The notes beneath the pieces were generated by a model. That model was not told where the DNA came from and searched no databases. It was given only the letters and a program-made list of their open reading frames with translations. A stretch of 18,976 nucleotides of DNA, from NCBI GenBank assembly GCA_009692275.1, contig SHZL01000016.1, positions 1 to 18,976 of the forward strand. The letters run 5' to 3'. Below are positions 1-8,166 of this stretch, piece by piece (position 1 is the first letter of the stretch; every line of letters starts with the position of its first letter). This DNA is from Lysobacterales bacterium (lineage in GTDB: Bacteria; Pseudomonadota; Gammaproteobacteria; Xanthomonadales; SZUA-36). The translations under genes and the position numbers were made by a program.

Positions 1-2
1 AG

Positions 3-362
3 TCCCTGCAGTTTTCGGTGACGAAATTACCGAGCCTGTACCGCTTTAAAGCAGGCGGTGGCCGCAGCGTACGCGGCTACGGTTTTGAATCCCTGAGCAA
101 CAACAACGTCGGCTCCAACAACATCCTTACGGGCAGTGCCGAAATCAACTGGAGTTTTCGCAAGGACTGGTCCGTCGCGACCTTTATTGATGTCGGTAAC
201 GCGTTCAATGAATGGCACGAAGCAAATCTCAAGAAAGGCGTCGGCGTGGGCCTGCGCTGGTACAGCATTGCCGGCCCCATCAGCGTGGATGTAGCCCAGG
301 CGCTGAGCTACGACGGCCACCCCTGGAGTATCAACTTCAGCATTGGTACTCCACTGTTATGA
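3..362 (+). CDS. tamA: TamA, outer-membrane translocation and assembly module barrel (C-terminal part, 5' truncated)
   Basis: The gene runs in from the left edge, and only the last 119 or so residues are visible. They contain the Omp85-type signature GGGRSVRGYGFESL, which corresponds to the conserved (V/I)RG(F/Y) motif of the barrel. A block ending FIDVGNAF, then GVGVGLRWYSIAGPISVDVA, and a final beta-strand (WSINFSIGTPLL) complete a typical TamA C-terminus. Known role of the family: an Omp85 beta-barrel in the outer membrane that works with inner-membrane-anchored TamB in envelope biogenesis and autotransporter insertion. The downstream neighbour is tamB, whose ATG overlaps this TGA by 4 nt, which supports TamA over BamA. 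The POTRA domains would lie outside the window. A GTG at 18 is only an internal valine codon. Confidence 0.93.
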   Translation, partial: SLQFSVTKLPSLYRFKAGGGRSVRGYGFESLSNNNVGSNNILTGSAEINWSFRKDWSVATFIDVGNAFNEWHEANLKKGVGVGLRWYSIAGPISVDVAQALSYDGHPWSINFSIGTPLL

Positions 363-3300
363 TGCGGCGCAGCCACACCAGGGTGTTCCTGCCTGCTTTT
401 GCAGTGCTGCTGCTGACTGGTGTCGCATATTCCTTGCTGTATACCACACCCGGTGCGCGCTTCCTGTTGGAGCGGGCTGGTGCATGGCTGCCCGGCGGCC
501 TTGCAGTCGAGAACATCAGCGGCAATCTCCATTCCGGACTCAGCCTGGGCGGCTTAAGCTTTGAGGTCGGTGCAAGCTCCATCAGCACGGGAAAACTCGA
601 TATCCGGGTGGCATTTGACCTGTTTCCGCCCGCCGTTTCGGTCGAATCCCTGGTGCTGGACCGCTTGCTGATCCGCACCAAGGGGAAACAAGCACGCCGC
701 AACCTGGCGGCTGATATTCTGGCCGGGCTTGCGTTGCCGCTTCCGGTTAATTTCAAAGGCCTGGAGGTTGAGCATCTCACCATTCAGGACTTGAGTGCAG
801 ACAGTGTTTTCACTGCCAATGCCTTGCACTTCTCCGGGCTCTGGCATGACCGGCTGGTGGCTGAAGAAGCCACACTGGAGACTGGCGGCACAGTCCTCAC
901 TGCCGCCGGTGAACTGACCTTTGCCAGCCCCTTCCCTATCGATGCTAGGCTCGATGCCACGATCACCACCGGGTTACCGGCAACAGCCGACGGCAGCAGC
1001 CCCGCGACCAGCATCCATCTTGAAGCCGGGCTCAATGGCAACCTGGAGGACCTGGCCTTGCAGGTGGTGCTTGATCAACCGGCCCTTACCGTGGAAGGTC
1101 ATGCCAGGGCTCTGCTTACAACACCCGTCTGGGATTTGCACCTGAAGAACGATGCCCTGCAATGGCCGCTGGCAAGCGCCACGGCAGACACGCCACCCCG
1201 TGTGGCTCTGCACCAGGTTGCCGCCCGGATTACCGGCACCCTGCACCAATATGAGCTCAAGCTACAAGGCGTTCTCGACTTGCAAGACGGTCTGGAGGAG
1301 AGCCCGGGAGATGGCCGAAATGGGCGCTTGCTTGGGGACCTCAGCCTGCAGGCTAAAGGCGACCCCAATGGCCTGCAGCTGGAACAGCTGACACTGTCGG
1401 GTGATTGGGTCAGCCTCACAGCAACCGGCCCGGTTGCGTGGGCGGATGGATTCCGCGTGGAGCTTGCAAGCCAGGTCGGGATGTTCAATCCCGGCCGCTG
1501 GATCCCGGATTGGCCGGCGGATCAGCCCGTCCATGGCACGCTGGATGCGCAATGGCAGCAGGGACGGTTGACGGTGCCGGCGTTCAATTTGCAGGCCGGC
1601 AATAGCGAATTCCACATCTCCGGCTCAGGTGATTTCGACCCCGAAAAGAACACCAGCAAAGCCAACCTGGGCTGGCAGTCCCTGCAATGGCCGCTGGTGA
1701 CGGCAGAACCCGTTGTGCGCAGCGACTCCGGCCAGCTGAGACTGAGTGGCCATCCCGAGGACTGGACGCTTGCCGGCAGTATACAAGTGCAAGCCGGCAA
1801 TGGGCCGCAGGGCGATTTGATCATCAGTGGTCACGGCAACCTGGAATCAGTGCAACTGCAGATCCAGCAGGGCGAAGTGCTGGGCGGGCAGTTTGCAGGC
1901 CAGGCCAGCTACAGTTGGGTGGACCAGCGGCCCTGGTCTGCAGACCTGGCGGCGAAAAGCCTGGATATCACCGCACTGGCGGGTGGCTACCCGCTGGTCA
2001 TCAGCGGCAACGTGACCGCCAATGGCCTGGCGAAATCCAATACGCTGGCTGTGAATATTCAAAAATTAACCGGCCGCGCCCACGGCCAGCCAGTGGAAGC
2101 CTCGGGGGAAATTGCGCTCGAGGCAGGACTCTTGCGTGCACGGGAGTTGCTGATTCGCTCCGGTTCCTCCCACCTGTCGCTGAACGGCAATGTGCAAGAT
2201 CCCGCGGGCATGCGGTTTTCCGGCCAGGTCGACTCACTGGCCTCGTTCCTTGACCAGGCCAGCGGCAGCATTGCGGGCGATGGCCGGATTTCACTGAATC
2301 CGGCAAACCCGGCCTTTGAGCTCAAGCTGCAGGGCACTGAGCTTGCGTGGCAGGACTGGCGACTGGCGACACTCTCGGCCGCACCGCTGGACAGCGAGAC
2401 CGAGGGCTATGCGGACCCGTTTGCCCTGCGCCTGGATCTGACCGGCCTGGCTGTTGGCGACCGGATCATTGATGAGATTTCATTGACGTCTCACGGACAG
2501 CTTCCGCTCGAGCAGACCCGCATCAATGCCCGCCGCGGCGGAACCCGGTTGGAAGCTTTCATGTCCGGGACATTGCAGGACTGGCAGGTAATCGATTCTG
2601 CCAGGTGGAGCGGGATGCTCGAGTCGATGCGTCTCAACAACGACGAAATTAACTACCTGGAACTCGAACAGGCTGCCCGCTTCGCGCTCGGGTACAGCGC
2701 GGTTTCGATTGAACCCGCGTGCTTCCGGGGTTCAAAAAATGGACTGTGGTGCGCCGATTTGAATTGGGTCGACATGAACCAGAAAGACCGCGGCCACCTG
2801 GTCGCCAACGCCAGCCTCGACCAGGTCACCCTCAACCGCGCACCTTTTGTCCTGGGCACCGACCTTGCGTTCACCCAGACGCTCAACGGTACCTTGCACT
2901 GGGAAAAATTGCCGGGCAGTACCCCTGTGGCTAATGTGCAAATCCGTGTGTCTGAAGGGCAGGTCATTTCAGCTGACGAATCGGCAACCCTGCGGACCGG
3001 ACCTGGCCTGTTTGGATTCATTATCGAAAACGGAAAGCTAAGCGCGGGCAACATGGATATCACTATCCCCGAAGCGGGTAGCATCGACATGGACTTCAGC
3101 GCGCCGGACATCTCCCGTGGCGTCGATTCTCCGCTGGAAGGGCGAGTCCAGGTCAGTTTTTCCAGTTTTGCGCCTTTCCTGCCGTGGGTGGACGCACTGG
3201 ACCATGCTGAAGGCGTGATCAATGCTGATATCCGCCTGGCCGGGACCATGGTGGATCCGCGTTTGACCGGACACGCTTCTCTGGTAAGGGGTCGCGTTGA

Positions 3301-4294
3301 GCACTTCGCCACCGGCCTGGTGCTGAGTGACATCCAGCTGGCCGGTGCGGTCTTTGAGGATAACCACACGGAACTGAACGGCAGCTTCAGGGCCGGTGAT
3401 GGCGAAGGCCGCCTCATGGCAGCGGTGACGTTTGATGACATTCTCAAGCCACAAGCCACGGTAAAGATTTCCGGGCAGGACCTGACCCTGATCAGCGTTC
3501 CTGACATGTCGATCAGGGTAGATCCGAACCTGGACCTGCAATGGTATGACGGCGCGCTGCAACTGAACGGCAGCGTGCGGATTCCGCACGCACAAATATC
3601 GCCGCGCTACCTGCCCAGACCAACCGCGGAAGAAAGCCCCGACCTCGTGATTGTGGCCGGGCAGCTTCCTCCGGTTGAAAAAAGCGTCTTCGACCGGTCG
3701 AGGTTGCGCCTCAATGGCAGTGTTGCGGTTGAACTGGGCAATGATGTCACCCTGACGCTGGATAAGGCAAAGGCACGCTTCCAGGGCACGACCGTGTTCA
3801 ACTGGAAAAATGAACTGATTCCCATCGGCGATGGCAGCTACAGTGTGACCGGAAAAATTGTCGCCTACGGCCAGTCGCTGGAAGTATCCCAGGGCAAGAT
3901 CAGTTTCCCCCGTGTGCCAGCCAATAACCCGCGCCTGGACATCCATGCCGAACGGCAAATTTATGGCAACGTGCAGGTAAAACAGGCTGGTGTCCTGATT
4001 GGTGGAACGCTTAAACGCCCGCTGCTGGAAACCTACACCCGGCCTGCCACGACCGCGGAACGGGCACTGGCCTTGCTGGTGACCGGCCACGATTTCGACT
4101 ACGAACAGGGCGTCGGCGCCGTCGAGGTAGGCATGTACATTGCGCCCAAACTGTATGTGAGTTACGGCATAGGCATCTTCGAAAACGACAGTGTCATCAG
4201 TGTTCGCTACGATCTTGGCCGCGGCTTCGGCATCAAGGCAACGTCCAGCCAGCGCCAATCCGGTGGAGACCTTACCTACACCATCGAACGTTGA
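359..4294 (+). CDS. tamB: TamB, translocation and assembly module inner-membrane-anchored protein (DUF490)
   Basis: This 1311-residue protein is close to the usual TamB length of about 1250-1300. It starts MMRRSHTRVFLPAF with a hydrophobic signal-anchor over about residues 8-27, then a very long beta-rich periplasmic region of repeating amphipathic strands. The C-terminal part is the conserved TamB/DUF490 domain, including PRLDIHAERQIYGNVQV and the final VGMYIAPKLYVSYGIGIF...YTIER segment. Known role: a periplasm-spanning beta-taco protein that pairs with TamA and is implicated in outer-membrane protein and phospholipid transport. The start is at ATG 359 or ATG 362. The first overlaps the tamA stop as ATGA, implying translational coupling. 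The frame stays open upstream to 212, but that part lies inside tamA and is not expected to be translated. No strong Shine-Dalgarno is seen. Confidence 0.93.
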   Translation: MMRRSHTRVFLPAFAVLLLTGVAYSLLYTTPGARFLLERAGAWLPGGLAVENISGNLHSGLSLGGLSFEVGASSISTGKLDIRVAFDLFPPAVSVESLVLDRLLIRTKGKQARRNLAADILAGLALPLPVNFKGLEVEHLTIQDLSADSVFTANALHFSGLWHDRLVAEEATLETGGTVLTAAGELTFASPFPIDARLDATITTGLPATADGSSPATSIHLEAGLNGNLEDLALQVVLDQPALTVEGHARALLTTPVWDLHLKNDALQWPLASATADTPPRVALHQVAARITGTLHQYELKLQGVLDLQDGLEESPGDGRNGRLLGDLSLQAKGDPNGLQLEQLTLSGDWVSLTATGPVAWADGFRVELASQVGMFNPGRWIPDWPADQPVHGTLDAQWQQGRLTVPAFNLQAGNSEFHISGSGDFDPEKNTSKANLGWQSLQWPLVTAEPVVRSDSGQLRLSGHPEDWTLAGSIQVQAGNGPQGDLIISGHGNLESVQLQIQQGEVLGGQFAGQASYSWVDQRPWSADLAAKSLDITALAGGYPLVISGNVTANGLAKSNTLAVNIQKLTGRAHGQPVEASGEIALEAGLLRARELLIRSGSSHLSLNGNVQDPAGMRFSGQVDSLASFLDQASGSIAGDGRISLNPANPAFELKLQGTELAWQDWRLATLSAAPLDSETEGYADPFALRLDLTGLAVGDRIIDEISLTSHGQLPLEQTRINARRGGTRLEAFMSGTLQDWQVIDSARWSGMLESMRLNNDEINYLELEQAARFALGYSAVSIEPACFRGSKNGLWCADLNWVDMNQKDRGHLVANASLDQVTLNRAPFVLGTDLAFTQTLNGTLHWEKLPGSTPVANVQIRVSEGQVISADESATLRTGPGLFGFIIENGKLSAGNMDITIPEAGSIDMDFSAPDISRGVDSPLEGRVQVSFSSFAPFLPWVDALDHAEGVINADIRLAGTMVDPRLTGHASLVRGRVEHFATGLVLSDIQLAGAVFEDNHTELNGSFRAGDGEGRLMAAVTFDDILKPQATVKISGQDLTLISVPDMSIRVDPNLDLQWYDGALQLNGSVRIPHAQISPRYLPRPTAEESPDLVIVAGQLPPVEKSVFDRSRLRLNGSVAVELGNDVTLTLDKAKARFQGTTVFNWKNELIPIGDGSYSVTGKIVAYGQSLEVSQGKISFPRVPANNPRLDIHAERQIYGNVQVKQAGVLIGGTLKRPLLETYTRPATTAERALALLVTGHDFDYEQGVGAVEVGMYIAPKLYVSYGIGIFENDSVISVRYDLGRGFGIKATSSQRQSGGDLTYTIER

Positions 4295-4373
4295 GGGACA
4301 TTTTCCCGGCGTAGATGTATTTCCACGAAAAATTTCGTATGATGTTGCCAAGCTCCTTAACCCCTTAGCGCTT

Positions 4374-5438
4374 ATGCCACGCAGCACGTCATCCAGGCTT
4401 ATCCTGTGCGCAGTTGTTTCCGTGCTGTCACTGCCGGTGCCTGCTCAAAGTGAAAGTAATTTCAGGCGGCCCAACTGGGATCGCGTGCTGGCCTTGCAGA
4501 CTGCCGCCATGGGCGATAGCGGGGCGCAACGCGACGAGTGGTTCAGGGAACTGCGCGAAGGCGACTCCGAGGCCCTGCTGCAGTCCATAATGCAGTTCAG
4601 TGCTGCAGGCGAACTGGCATCACCGGTGCGGGAGCAACAGCTGTTCCTGTTCACCGTTGCTCTCGCTGATTTTCCCGCGGAACAGGTACCAGCCCGGCTG
4701 CTGGAGTTTCTGGCGAACTACTCACCGCAGACCCTGGTAGCCCACGAAGAAAGCGAAAACAACGCCGTTGCCCTGTTTAACATCCCGGCAGCGGCGCGGG
4801 GTGTGCAATACGCGCTGGCGCGCCAGCAAGGCGAAATTCACGCTGCCGCATTGCTGGCCGCACCCGCTGACCGCTGGATCGATCAATACCTGGCAGCATC
4901 ACCTGCTGCGAAGGCGGGCTTTCTCGACGCACTGGAATTTGCCTCAGGCGCCGAGATTGCCGGGCTGGACCGCAAAGTCCAGGGCTTGCTCAGCGACCAA
5001 CCGGCACTGACCACGGTTGCGGCCCGCACGGCGCTGGCAGCCGTTGATGTATCCTCGATGCGCCACGTGTTGGAATCCGGCAGCGGCCCTGCAGTGACTG
5101 CCATGCTGCGCGCAGTGACCGGAACTCTCGCCACCCACGACCGCGCAGAACTGTTATTAGCATCCATCGAATCCGCTCCGGCGCAGAACGCTGCGCTGGC
5201 CATTGCCCTGCTCTCGCCCGGCTTGCAGGCGGTACCGCAAGTTATCAGCACCTTGTTTGACTTGCTCGGGGACCCGGAGCTCGGGTCCGCAGCAGCGCTC
5301 GCGCTGATGGGTTTCGATGAGGCGGGGATTCGCTCGCAACTGCTCCTGCTCAGTGGATCGAAGAGCCTGGCGGCAACGCGGGCGCGCATGGCAATCCAGC
5401 TCGGGGAAAGCGCAGCGATGCAGGGAGCACAGCAATGA
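4374..5438 (+). CDS. Exported alpha-helical (HEAT-like) protein of unknown function
   Basis: I do not recognise this 354-residue protein as a named family. The N-terminus MPRSTSSRLILCAVVSVLSLPVPAQS looks like a signal peptide cleaved near VPA/QS, so the mature protein is probably periplasmic or secreted. The rest is rich in Ala, Leu and Glu and reads as short paired helices. The last hundred residues (such as GDPELGSAAALALMGFDEAG) resemble HEAT-type repeats. ATG 4374 was chosen because it gives the signal peptide and lies after the tamB stop; the frame is open further upstream but only within tamB. No Shine-Dalgarno is obvious. Its TGA overlaps the ATG of the carboxypeptidase gene by 4 nt, so the two are probably co-translated and may act together. 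A partner, chaperone or inhibitor role is inference only. Confidence 0.72.
   Translation: MPRSTSSRLILCAVVSVLSLPVPAQSESNFRRPNWDRVLALQTAAMGDSGAQRDEWFRELREGDSEALLQSIMQFSAAGELASPVREQQLFLFTVALADFPAEQVPARLLEFLANYSPQTLVAHEESENNAVALFNIPAAARGVQYALARQQGEIHAAALLAAPADRWIDQYLAASPAAKAGFLDALEFASGAEIAGLDRKVQGLLSDQPALTTVAARTALAAVDVSSMRHVLESGSGPAVTAMLRAVTGTLATHDRAELLLASIESAPAQNAALAIALLSPGLQAVPQVISTLFDLLGDPELGSAAALALMGFDEAGIRSQLLLLSGSKSLAATRARMAIQLGESAAMQGAQQ
5422..5427 (+). promoter_or_regulatory. Ribosome binding site of the carboxypeptidase gene
   Basis: AGGGAG lies 7 nt before ATG 5435, inside the end of the upstream gene. It fixes the carboxypeptidase start and fits the ATGA coupling between the two genes. 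Confidence 0.6.
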
Positions 5439-5959
5439 AACAGGCCATGGCATGGCTTGCGCTGAGCCTGGCCTGGGCTGGTCTCCCTGCGCACGCGCAG
5501 GAAGCTCGCATCGTGCACTGGGTGGAAACAGCTCCCGTGGAGGACACCAACAGCATCGCACTGGGCTACGCGGTGCCCGTGCCGGTCGATACGCCCCTGC
5601 CATTTGATGGATTTCGCAGCTACGCCGGCTTGCACGCACGGCACCAGGACCTGGCGAACACCACTCCCTGGGTGCACCCGGTAAGCGTGGGCACGACCCG
5701 GGCAGGCCGCACCATTTGGGCCTACCGCATGGGCGATGCGGACCTGCAGACCCGGACCGGTTCAGCGGAGCAGGCCATGCTCACCAATGGCGGCATCCAT
5801 GCGCGCGAGTGGCAGACGCCGGAGACCGTGACCGGCATCATGGAGTTGCTGGTTGAGCAGCAGAATGACCAATTCCTCTACCGGTATCTGCTGGACAACG
5901 CCAACATCATCCTGATCCCGGTGCTCAATGTGGACGGCTTCATGCAGACCCAGCGTTAG
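5435..5959 (+). CDS. N-terminal fragment of the M14 carboxypeptidase (to the amber codon)
   Basis: If TAG terminates, this 174-residue product is made. It carries the signal peptide MKQAMAWLALSLAWAGLPAHA (cleavage after residue 21) and the first zinc-binding pair, H122 and E125, but lacks the third zinc ligand and the catalytic glutamate. It would therefore be inactive and exported. The last residues NVDGFMQTQR match the conserved N-P/V-D-G-F/Y segment just before the substrate-binding arginines. Confidence 0.55.
   Translation: MKQAMAWLALSLAWAGLPAHAQEARIVHWVETAPVEDTNSIALGYAVPVPVDTPLPFDGFRSYAGLHARHQDLANTTPWVHPVSVGTTRAGRTIWAYRMGDADLQTRTGSAEQAMLTNGGIHAREWQTPETVTGIMELLVEQQNDQFLYRYLLDNANIILIPVLNVDGFMQTQR
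5957..5959 (+). other. In-frame amber (TAG) codon in the carboxypeptidase
   Basis: The codons read CAG CGT TAG CCG GAG, that is QR*PEG. The frame continues open for 709 more codons to the TGA at 8087. The site falls in the loop between the NVDGF motif and the substrate-binding arginines. No frameshift is involved. Confidence 0.9.
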
Positions 5960-5974
5960 CCGGAGGGCAGCTGG

Positions 5975-8089
5975 TTGGGCACCGATCCGGCTAACCCGGA
6001 GACTTCGCCGCGCGACGGGCGCATGCGCCGCAAGAACATGCTGCTGGTGGATGAAGACCTCACGACCCAGGACGATCACCTTAACGGGGTAGACCTGAAC
6101 CGAGATAATCCGCCGTTCTGGAACAGCAGCACGGGTTCCTCCGGCAACGTTCAGAGCATCGTGTTTCACGGTGCAGCAGCTCAGTCGGAACCGGAAATCC
6201 ACGCGTTGGACGCCGCTGCGCAGCTGGGGCCAATCGGACAGCTCAGCATGTACACCGACGCGCATTCTTTCTCCCAGGTTCTGCTATGGGTGAAAAACAG
6301 CAATGCCCGCCTGGCCAAGCTCACTGAATCGCTGCTGGGTACATTCAGTAGCCATAACGCGGCTCTTCCTGCCGGCAAATTTTACGGATTTGACAAAGCC
6401 AACCAGGTTCCAGGCAATCGGGGTATTGGCACGACCGATGAGTATTTCATGCACGTCTACCAGGTGCCATCCTGGACTTTGGAGGTTGAACCCACCGGTA
6501 ACGGCGGTGCGGACTATGGCGGACTTGGGCGCAATGGTCATGATGGTTTCATCCTGCCGGAGTCACAGATCGCGCGGGTGCGAACGCAGCTGGCGCAAAC
6601 TTTCGCCGTCGCCTACTACCGCCAGGCAGGCCCCCCATCGATCAGCGAGTTCCACCTCGTTGATGACGCCAGTGGCGCCACCGTTTTTACCGCCGAATGG
6701 GATACCCTGGGGGATACCCTGGGGGATACCCTGGGGGATACCCTGGGGGACACCGTGGGCAACAACGAGCGACTGCTGCACACCTGGCAGGGCCAGGCCG
6801 TCCAACTGGATCGCAACTACACTGCGTGGATTGCTTTTGACAAGCCGATGCGCTGGCAAAGCGGCAGCGATGTCGTGGTACTGCCGGGCCAGCAGGCCTC
6901 CTCGCTGGCAACCGAAACCACCATCCTCGCGGGTGCCACGCCCCTGACTGCAGTTTCCGGTTCAGTGCACTGGCTCAACACGCCAGGCGGCGCCGCGGCC
7001 GGCTACACGTCCTGGATCAACGATGCCCTGACCTTGAGCCTGAACTTCCCTGCCGATGCCGCCAACCAGGCAGCGATCAGCGCTGCAACCAGCGCCACGC
7101 TGAAGTTCCGCAGCGGCGACATGACCAGCACGGCCCTGGATACAGATCCGTCAACAGTGGCACGCTGGGTAGATGGCGGGTGGTCGGGTTATGAAAACGA
7201 CGCGGGCCTGGACCAGACGGACAGCGGCGGCAGTGATGCCAACATTCACTACGAGATGACATCCGCCACGCTGGGTGATCCTTTCGTGATCGAAGCCGGA
7301 ACCTCCTCCGCCTGGAAAGACCCGGCACGCACCGGTGAAGGATTTGTGCTGGAAGTGCTGGCTGCCCACCGGGCCGTGATGTACTGGTTCACCTTCGACG
7401 AACAGGGTAACCAGGACTGGTACATCGCAGTGGGAGATATCCGCGGTAACCGCATCGCGTTTGACGAATTGCTGCAGGTATCCGGTGGCGAATTCGGACC
7501 CGGCTTCGATCCCGGCCAGGTGACCGAAAAGGTGGTCGGATCGGCCAGTTTTATCTGGTCAGGCTGCGATGCCGGGGAGATGGAATGGGAGCTGGATGCA
7601 AAGGAAGATCAGCCCCGCCGCCATGGCCGCATGAATTTGCAACGTATAACGCGGGTCATGGGCCTTGACTGCGCCGACACCGTGGCGCCGCCGGTGAATG
7701 AAACCGCCCGCTTGAGTGGCTCCTGGAGAGATCCTGCGCACTCCGGCGAAGGCTACACCCTGGAAATGCTGATGGATGGCCGGGCCCTGGTGTACTGGTT
7801 CAGTTACGATGCAAATGGTAACCGGCGCTGGTTTTTCGGCGTAGGAGAAAGCACAGGGAACGGGGCGACCACGACGATCGAATTTGACGAGATGCTCACC
7901 ACCCGCGGCGGAAAGTTTGGCGAAGCGTTCGACCCGGCGGATGTGGAACTACTGCCCTGGGGCACACTCGAGCTGATCCTGCAGTGTGGCACGGGCACCG
8001 CCACGTTCACGCCAACGGAACAGGGGTTTCCAGCGGGAACCCTGGATCTTGCGCGCCTGACCAGTCTGGATGGCCTCGCCTGTCCCTGA
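5975..8089 (+). CDS. C-terminal fragment of the M14 carboxypeptidase, with linker and two repeat modules
   Basis: This is the portion after the TAG, in the same frame. Independent initiation could occur at TTG 5975, which has GGAGGG 7 nt upstream, or at ATG 6023. Either product would lack a signal peptide and the HxxE zinc pair, so it would be cytoplasmic and probably inactive. It contains H277, R223 and E350 in whole-protein numbering, then a beta-rich region and two C-terminal modules. The good Shine-Dalgarno-like spacing may be coincidence, since the same bases encode Pro-Glu-Gly. Confidence 0.5.
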   Translation: MGTDPANPETSPRDGRMRRKNMLLVDEDLTTQDDHLNGVDLNRDNPPFWNSSTGSSGNVQSIVFHGAAAQSEPEIHALDAAAQLGPIGQLSMYTDAHSFSQVLLWVKNSNARLAKLTESLLGTFSSHNAALPAGKFYGFDKANQVPGNRGIGTTDEYFMHVYQVPSWTLEVEPTGNGGADYGGLGRNGHDGFILPESQIARVRTQLAQTFAVAYYRQAGPPSISEFHLVDDASGATVFTAEWDTLGDTLGDTLGDTLGDTVGNNERLLHTWQGQAVQLDRNYTAWIAFDKPMRWQSGSDVVVLPGQQASSLATETTILAGATPLTAVSGSVHWLNTPGGAAAGYTSWINDALTLSLNFPADAANQAAISAATSATLKFRSGDMTSTALDTDPSTVARWVDGGWSGYENDAGLDQTDSGGSDANIHYEMTSATLGDPFVIEAGTSSAWKDPARTGEGFVLEVLAAHRAVMYWFTFDEQGNQDWYIAVGDIRGNRIAFDELLQVSGGEFGPGFDPGQVTEKVVGSASFIWSGCDAGEMEWELDAKEDQPRRHGRMNLQRITRVMGLDCADTVAPPVNETARLSGSWRDPAHSGEGYTLEMLMDGRALVYWFSYDANGNRRWFFGVGESTGNGATTTIEFDEMLTTRGGKFGEAFDPADVELLPWGTLELILQCGTGTATFTPTEQGFPAGTLDLARLTSLDGLACP
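6701..6760 (+). repeat. 12-bp tandem repeat encoding DTLG units
   Basis: Four perfect copies of GATACCCTGGGG occupy 6701-6748, followed by a diverged fifth copy (6749-6760, GACACCGTGGGC). In frame they encode DTLG four times and then DTVG. The unit is a multiple of three, so gain or loss of copies would change length without breaking the frame. It sits just after the peptidase domain, in the linker region. Confidence 0.93.
7297..8086 (+). repeat. Two tandem W-x-DP-x-x-(S/T)GEG modules at the carboxypeptidase C-terminus
   Basis: The first copy runs from about 7297 to 7674 and the second from about 7711 to 8086. Aligned landmarks are AWKDPARTGEGFVLEVL / SWRDPAHSGEGYTLEML, then VMYWFTFDEQGNQDWYIAVG / LVYWFSYDANGNRRWFFGVG, then AFDELL...GGEFG / EFDEML...GGKFG. 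Each ends with a Leu-Asp-Cys or Leu-Ala-Cys and has an internal cysteine, so a disulfide per module is possible. From memory, such modules recur at the C-termini of secreted gammaproteobacterial enzymes; their function is not known to me. A surface or ligand-binding role is inference. Confidence 0.75.
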
Positions 8090-8139
8090 AATGCGCGGCC
8101 ATAAAACAGGGCCGAGCCCATCCGGGTGCATATTTTCCC

Positions 8140-8145
8140 TATAAT
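8140..8145 (+). promoter_or_regulatory. Possible -10 element upstream of the DUF3144-like gene
   Basis: A perfect TATAAT lies 34 nt before the start codon of the small gene. The region 17 nt upstream (near 8117-8122) has no convincing -35 box, so this is a tentative promoter. It would also be the nearest candidate promoter for the moaADE run downstream. Confidence 0.4.
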
Positions 8146-8166
8146 GTAGCATTCACTGTCCAGCAC

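Larger units (their letters stand above)
5435..8089 (+). pseudogene. Secreted M14-family zinc carboxypeptidase interrupted by one in-frame TAG
   Basis: Read through the TAG, this is a single 884-codon frame encoding a secreted zinc carboxypeptidase of the M14 (carboxypeptidase A-like) family. Zinc ligands are H122 and E125 (motif GIHAREW) and H277 (YTDAHSFSQ). R199 (in RMRRKN), N222-R223 (GVDLNRD) and the catalytic E350 (TLEVEPTG) match bovine CPA R127, N144-R145 and E270. All are present on both sides of the stop. The order is signal peptide (1-21), peptidase domain (about 60-395), a beta-rich linker region (about 400-615) with the DTLG repeat, and two C-terminal modules. The frame, codon use and spacing are undisturbed apart from codon 175. 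It is therefore either a very recent nonsense mutation, a base-call error (TAC or TAT, Tyr, would be one change away), or a readthrough site. Confidence 0.75.

Noticed and set aside
4325..4338. Inverted repeat ACGAAA-aa-TTTCGT with TATGAT (4338-4343) between tamB and the helical protein gene
   Set aside because: It could be an operator or a -10 box, but there is no acceptable -35 at 16-18 nt and the arms are only 6 bp. It is too weak to list as a promoter.
2653..4387. Long open frames antisense to tamB (about 284 and 449 codons)
   Set aside because: Their translations are compositionally odd, with no recognisable domain, and they lie opposite a clearly coding tamB. High-GC codon use leaves the antisense frames open by chance.
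5957..5959. Pyrrolysine or other non-standard amino acid at the TAG
   Set aside because: Neither a pyl cassette nor any tRNA is visible in the window, and M14 peptidases are not known to need it. A tyrosine codon lies one substitution away.
6701..6760. CRISPR-like array
   Set aside because: The 12-bp units abut directly with no spacers and are in frame within a coding sequence.
8096..8114. CGGCC/GGCCG hairpin after the carboxypeptidase stop
   Set aside because: There is no T-run after the stem, so it is not an intrinsic terminator on the evidence available.
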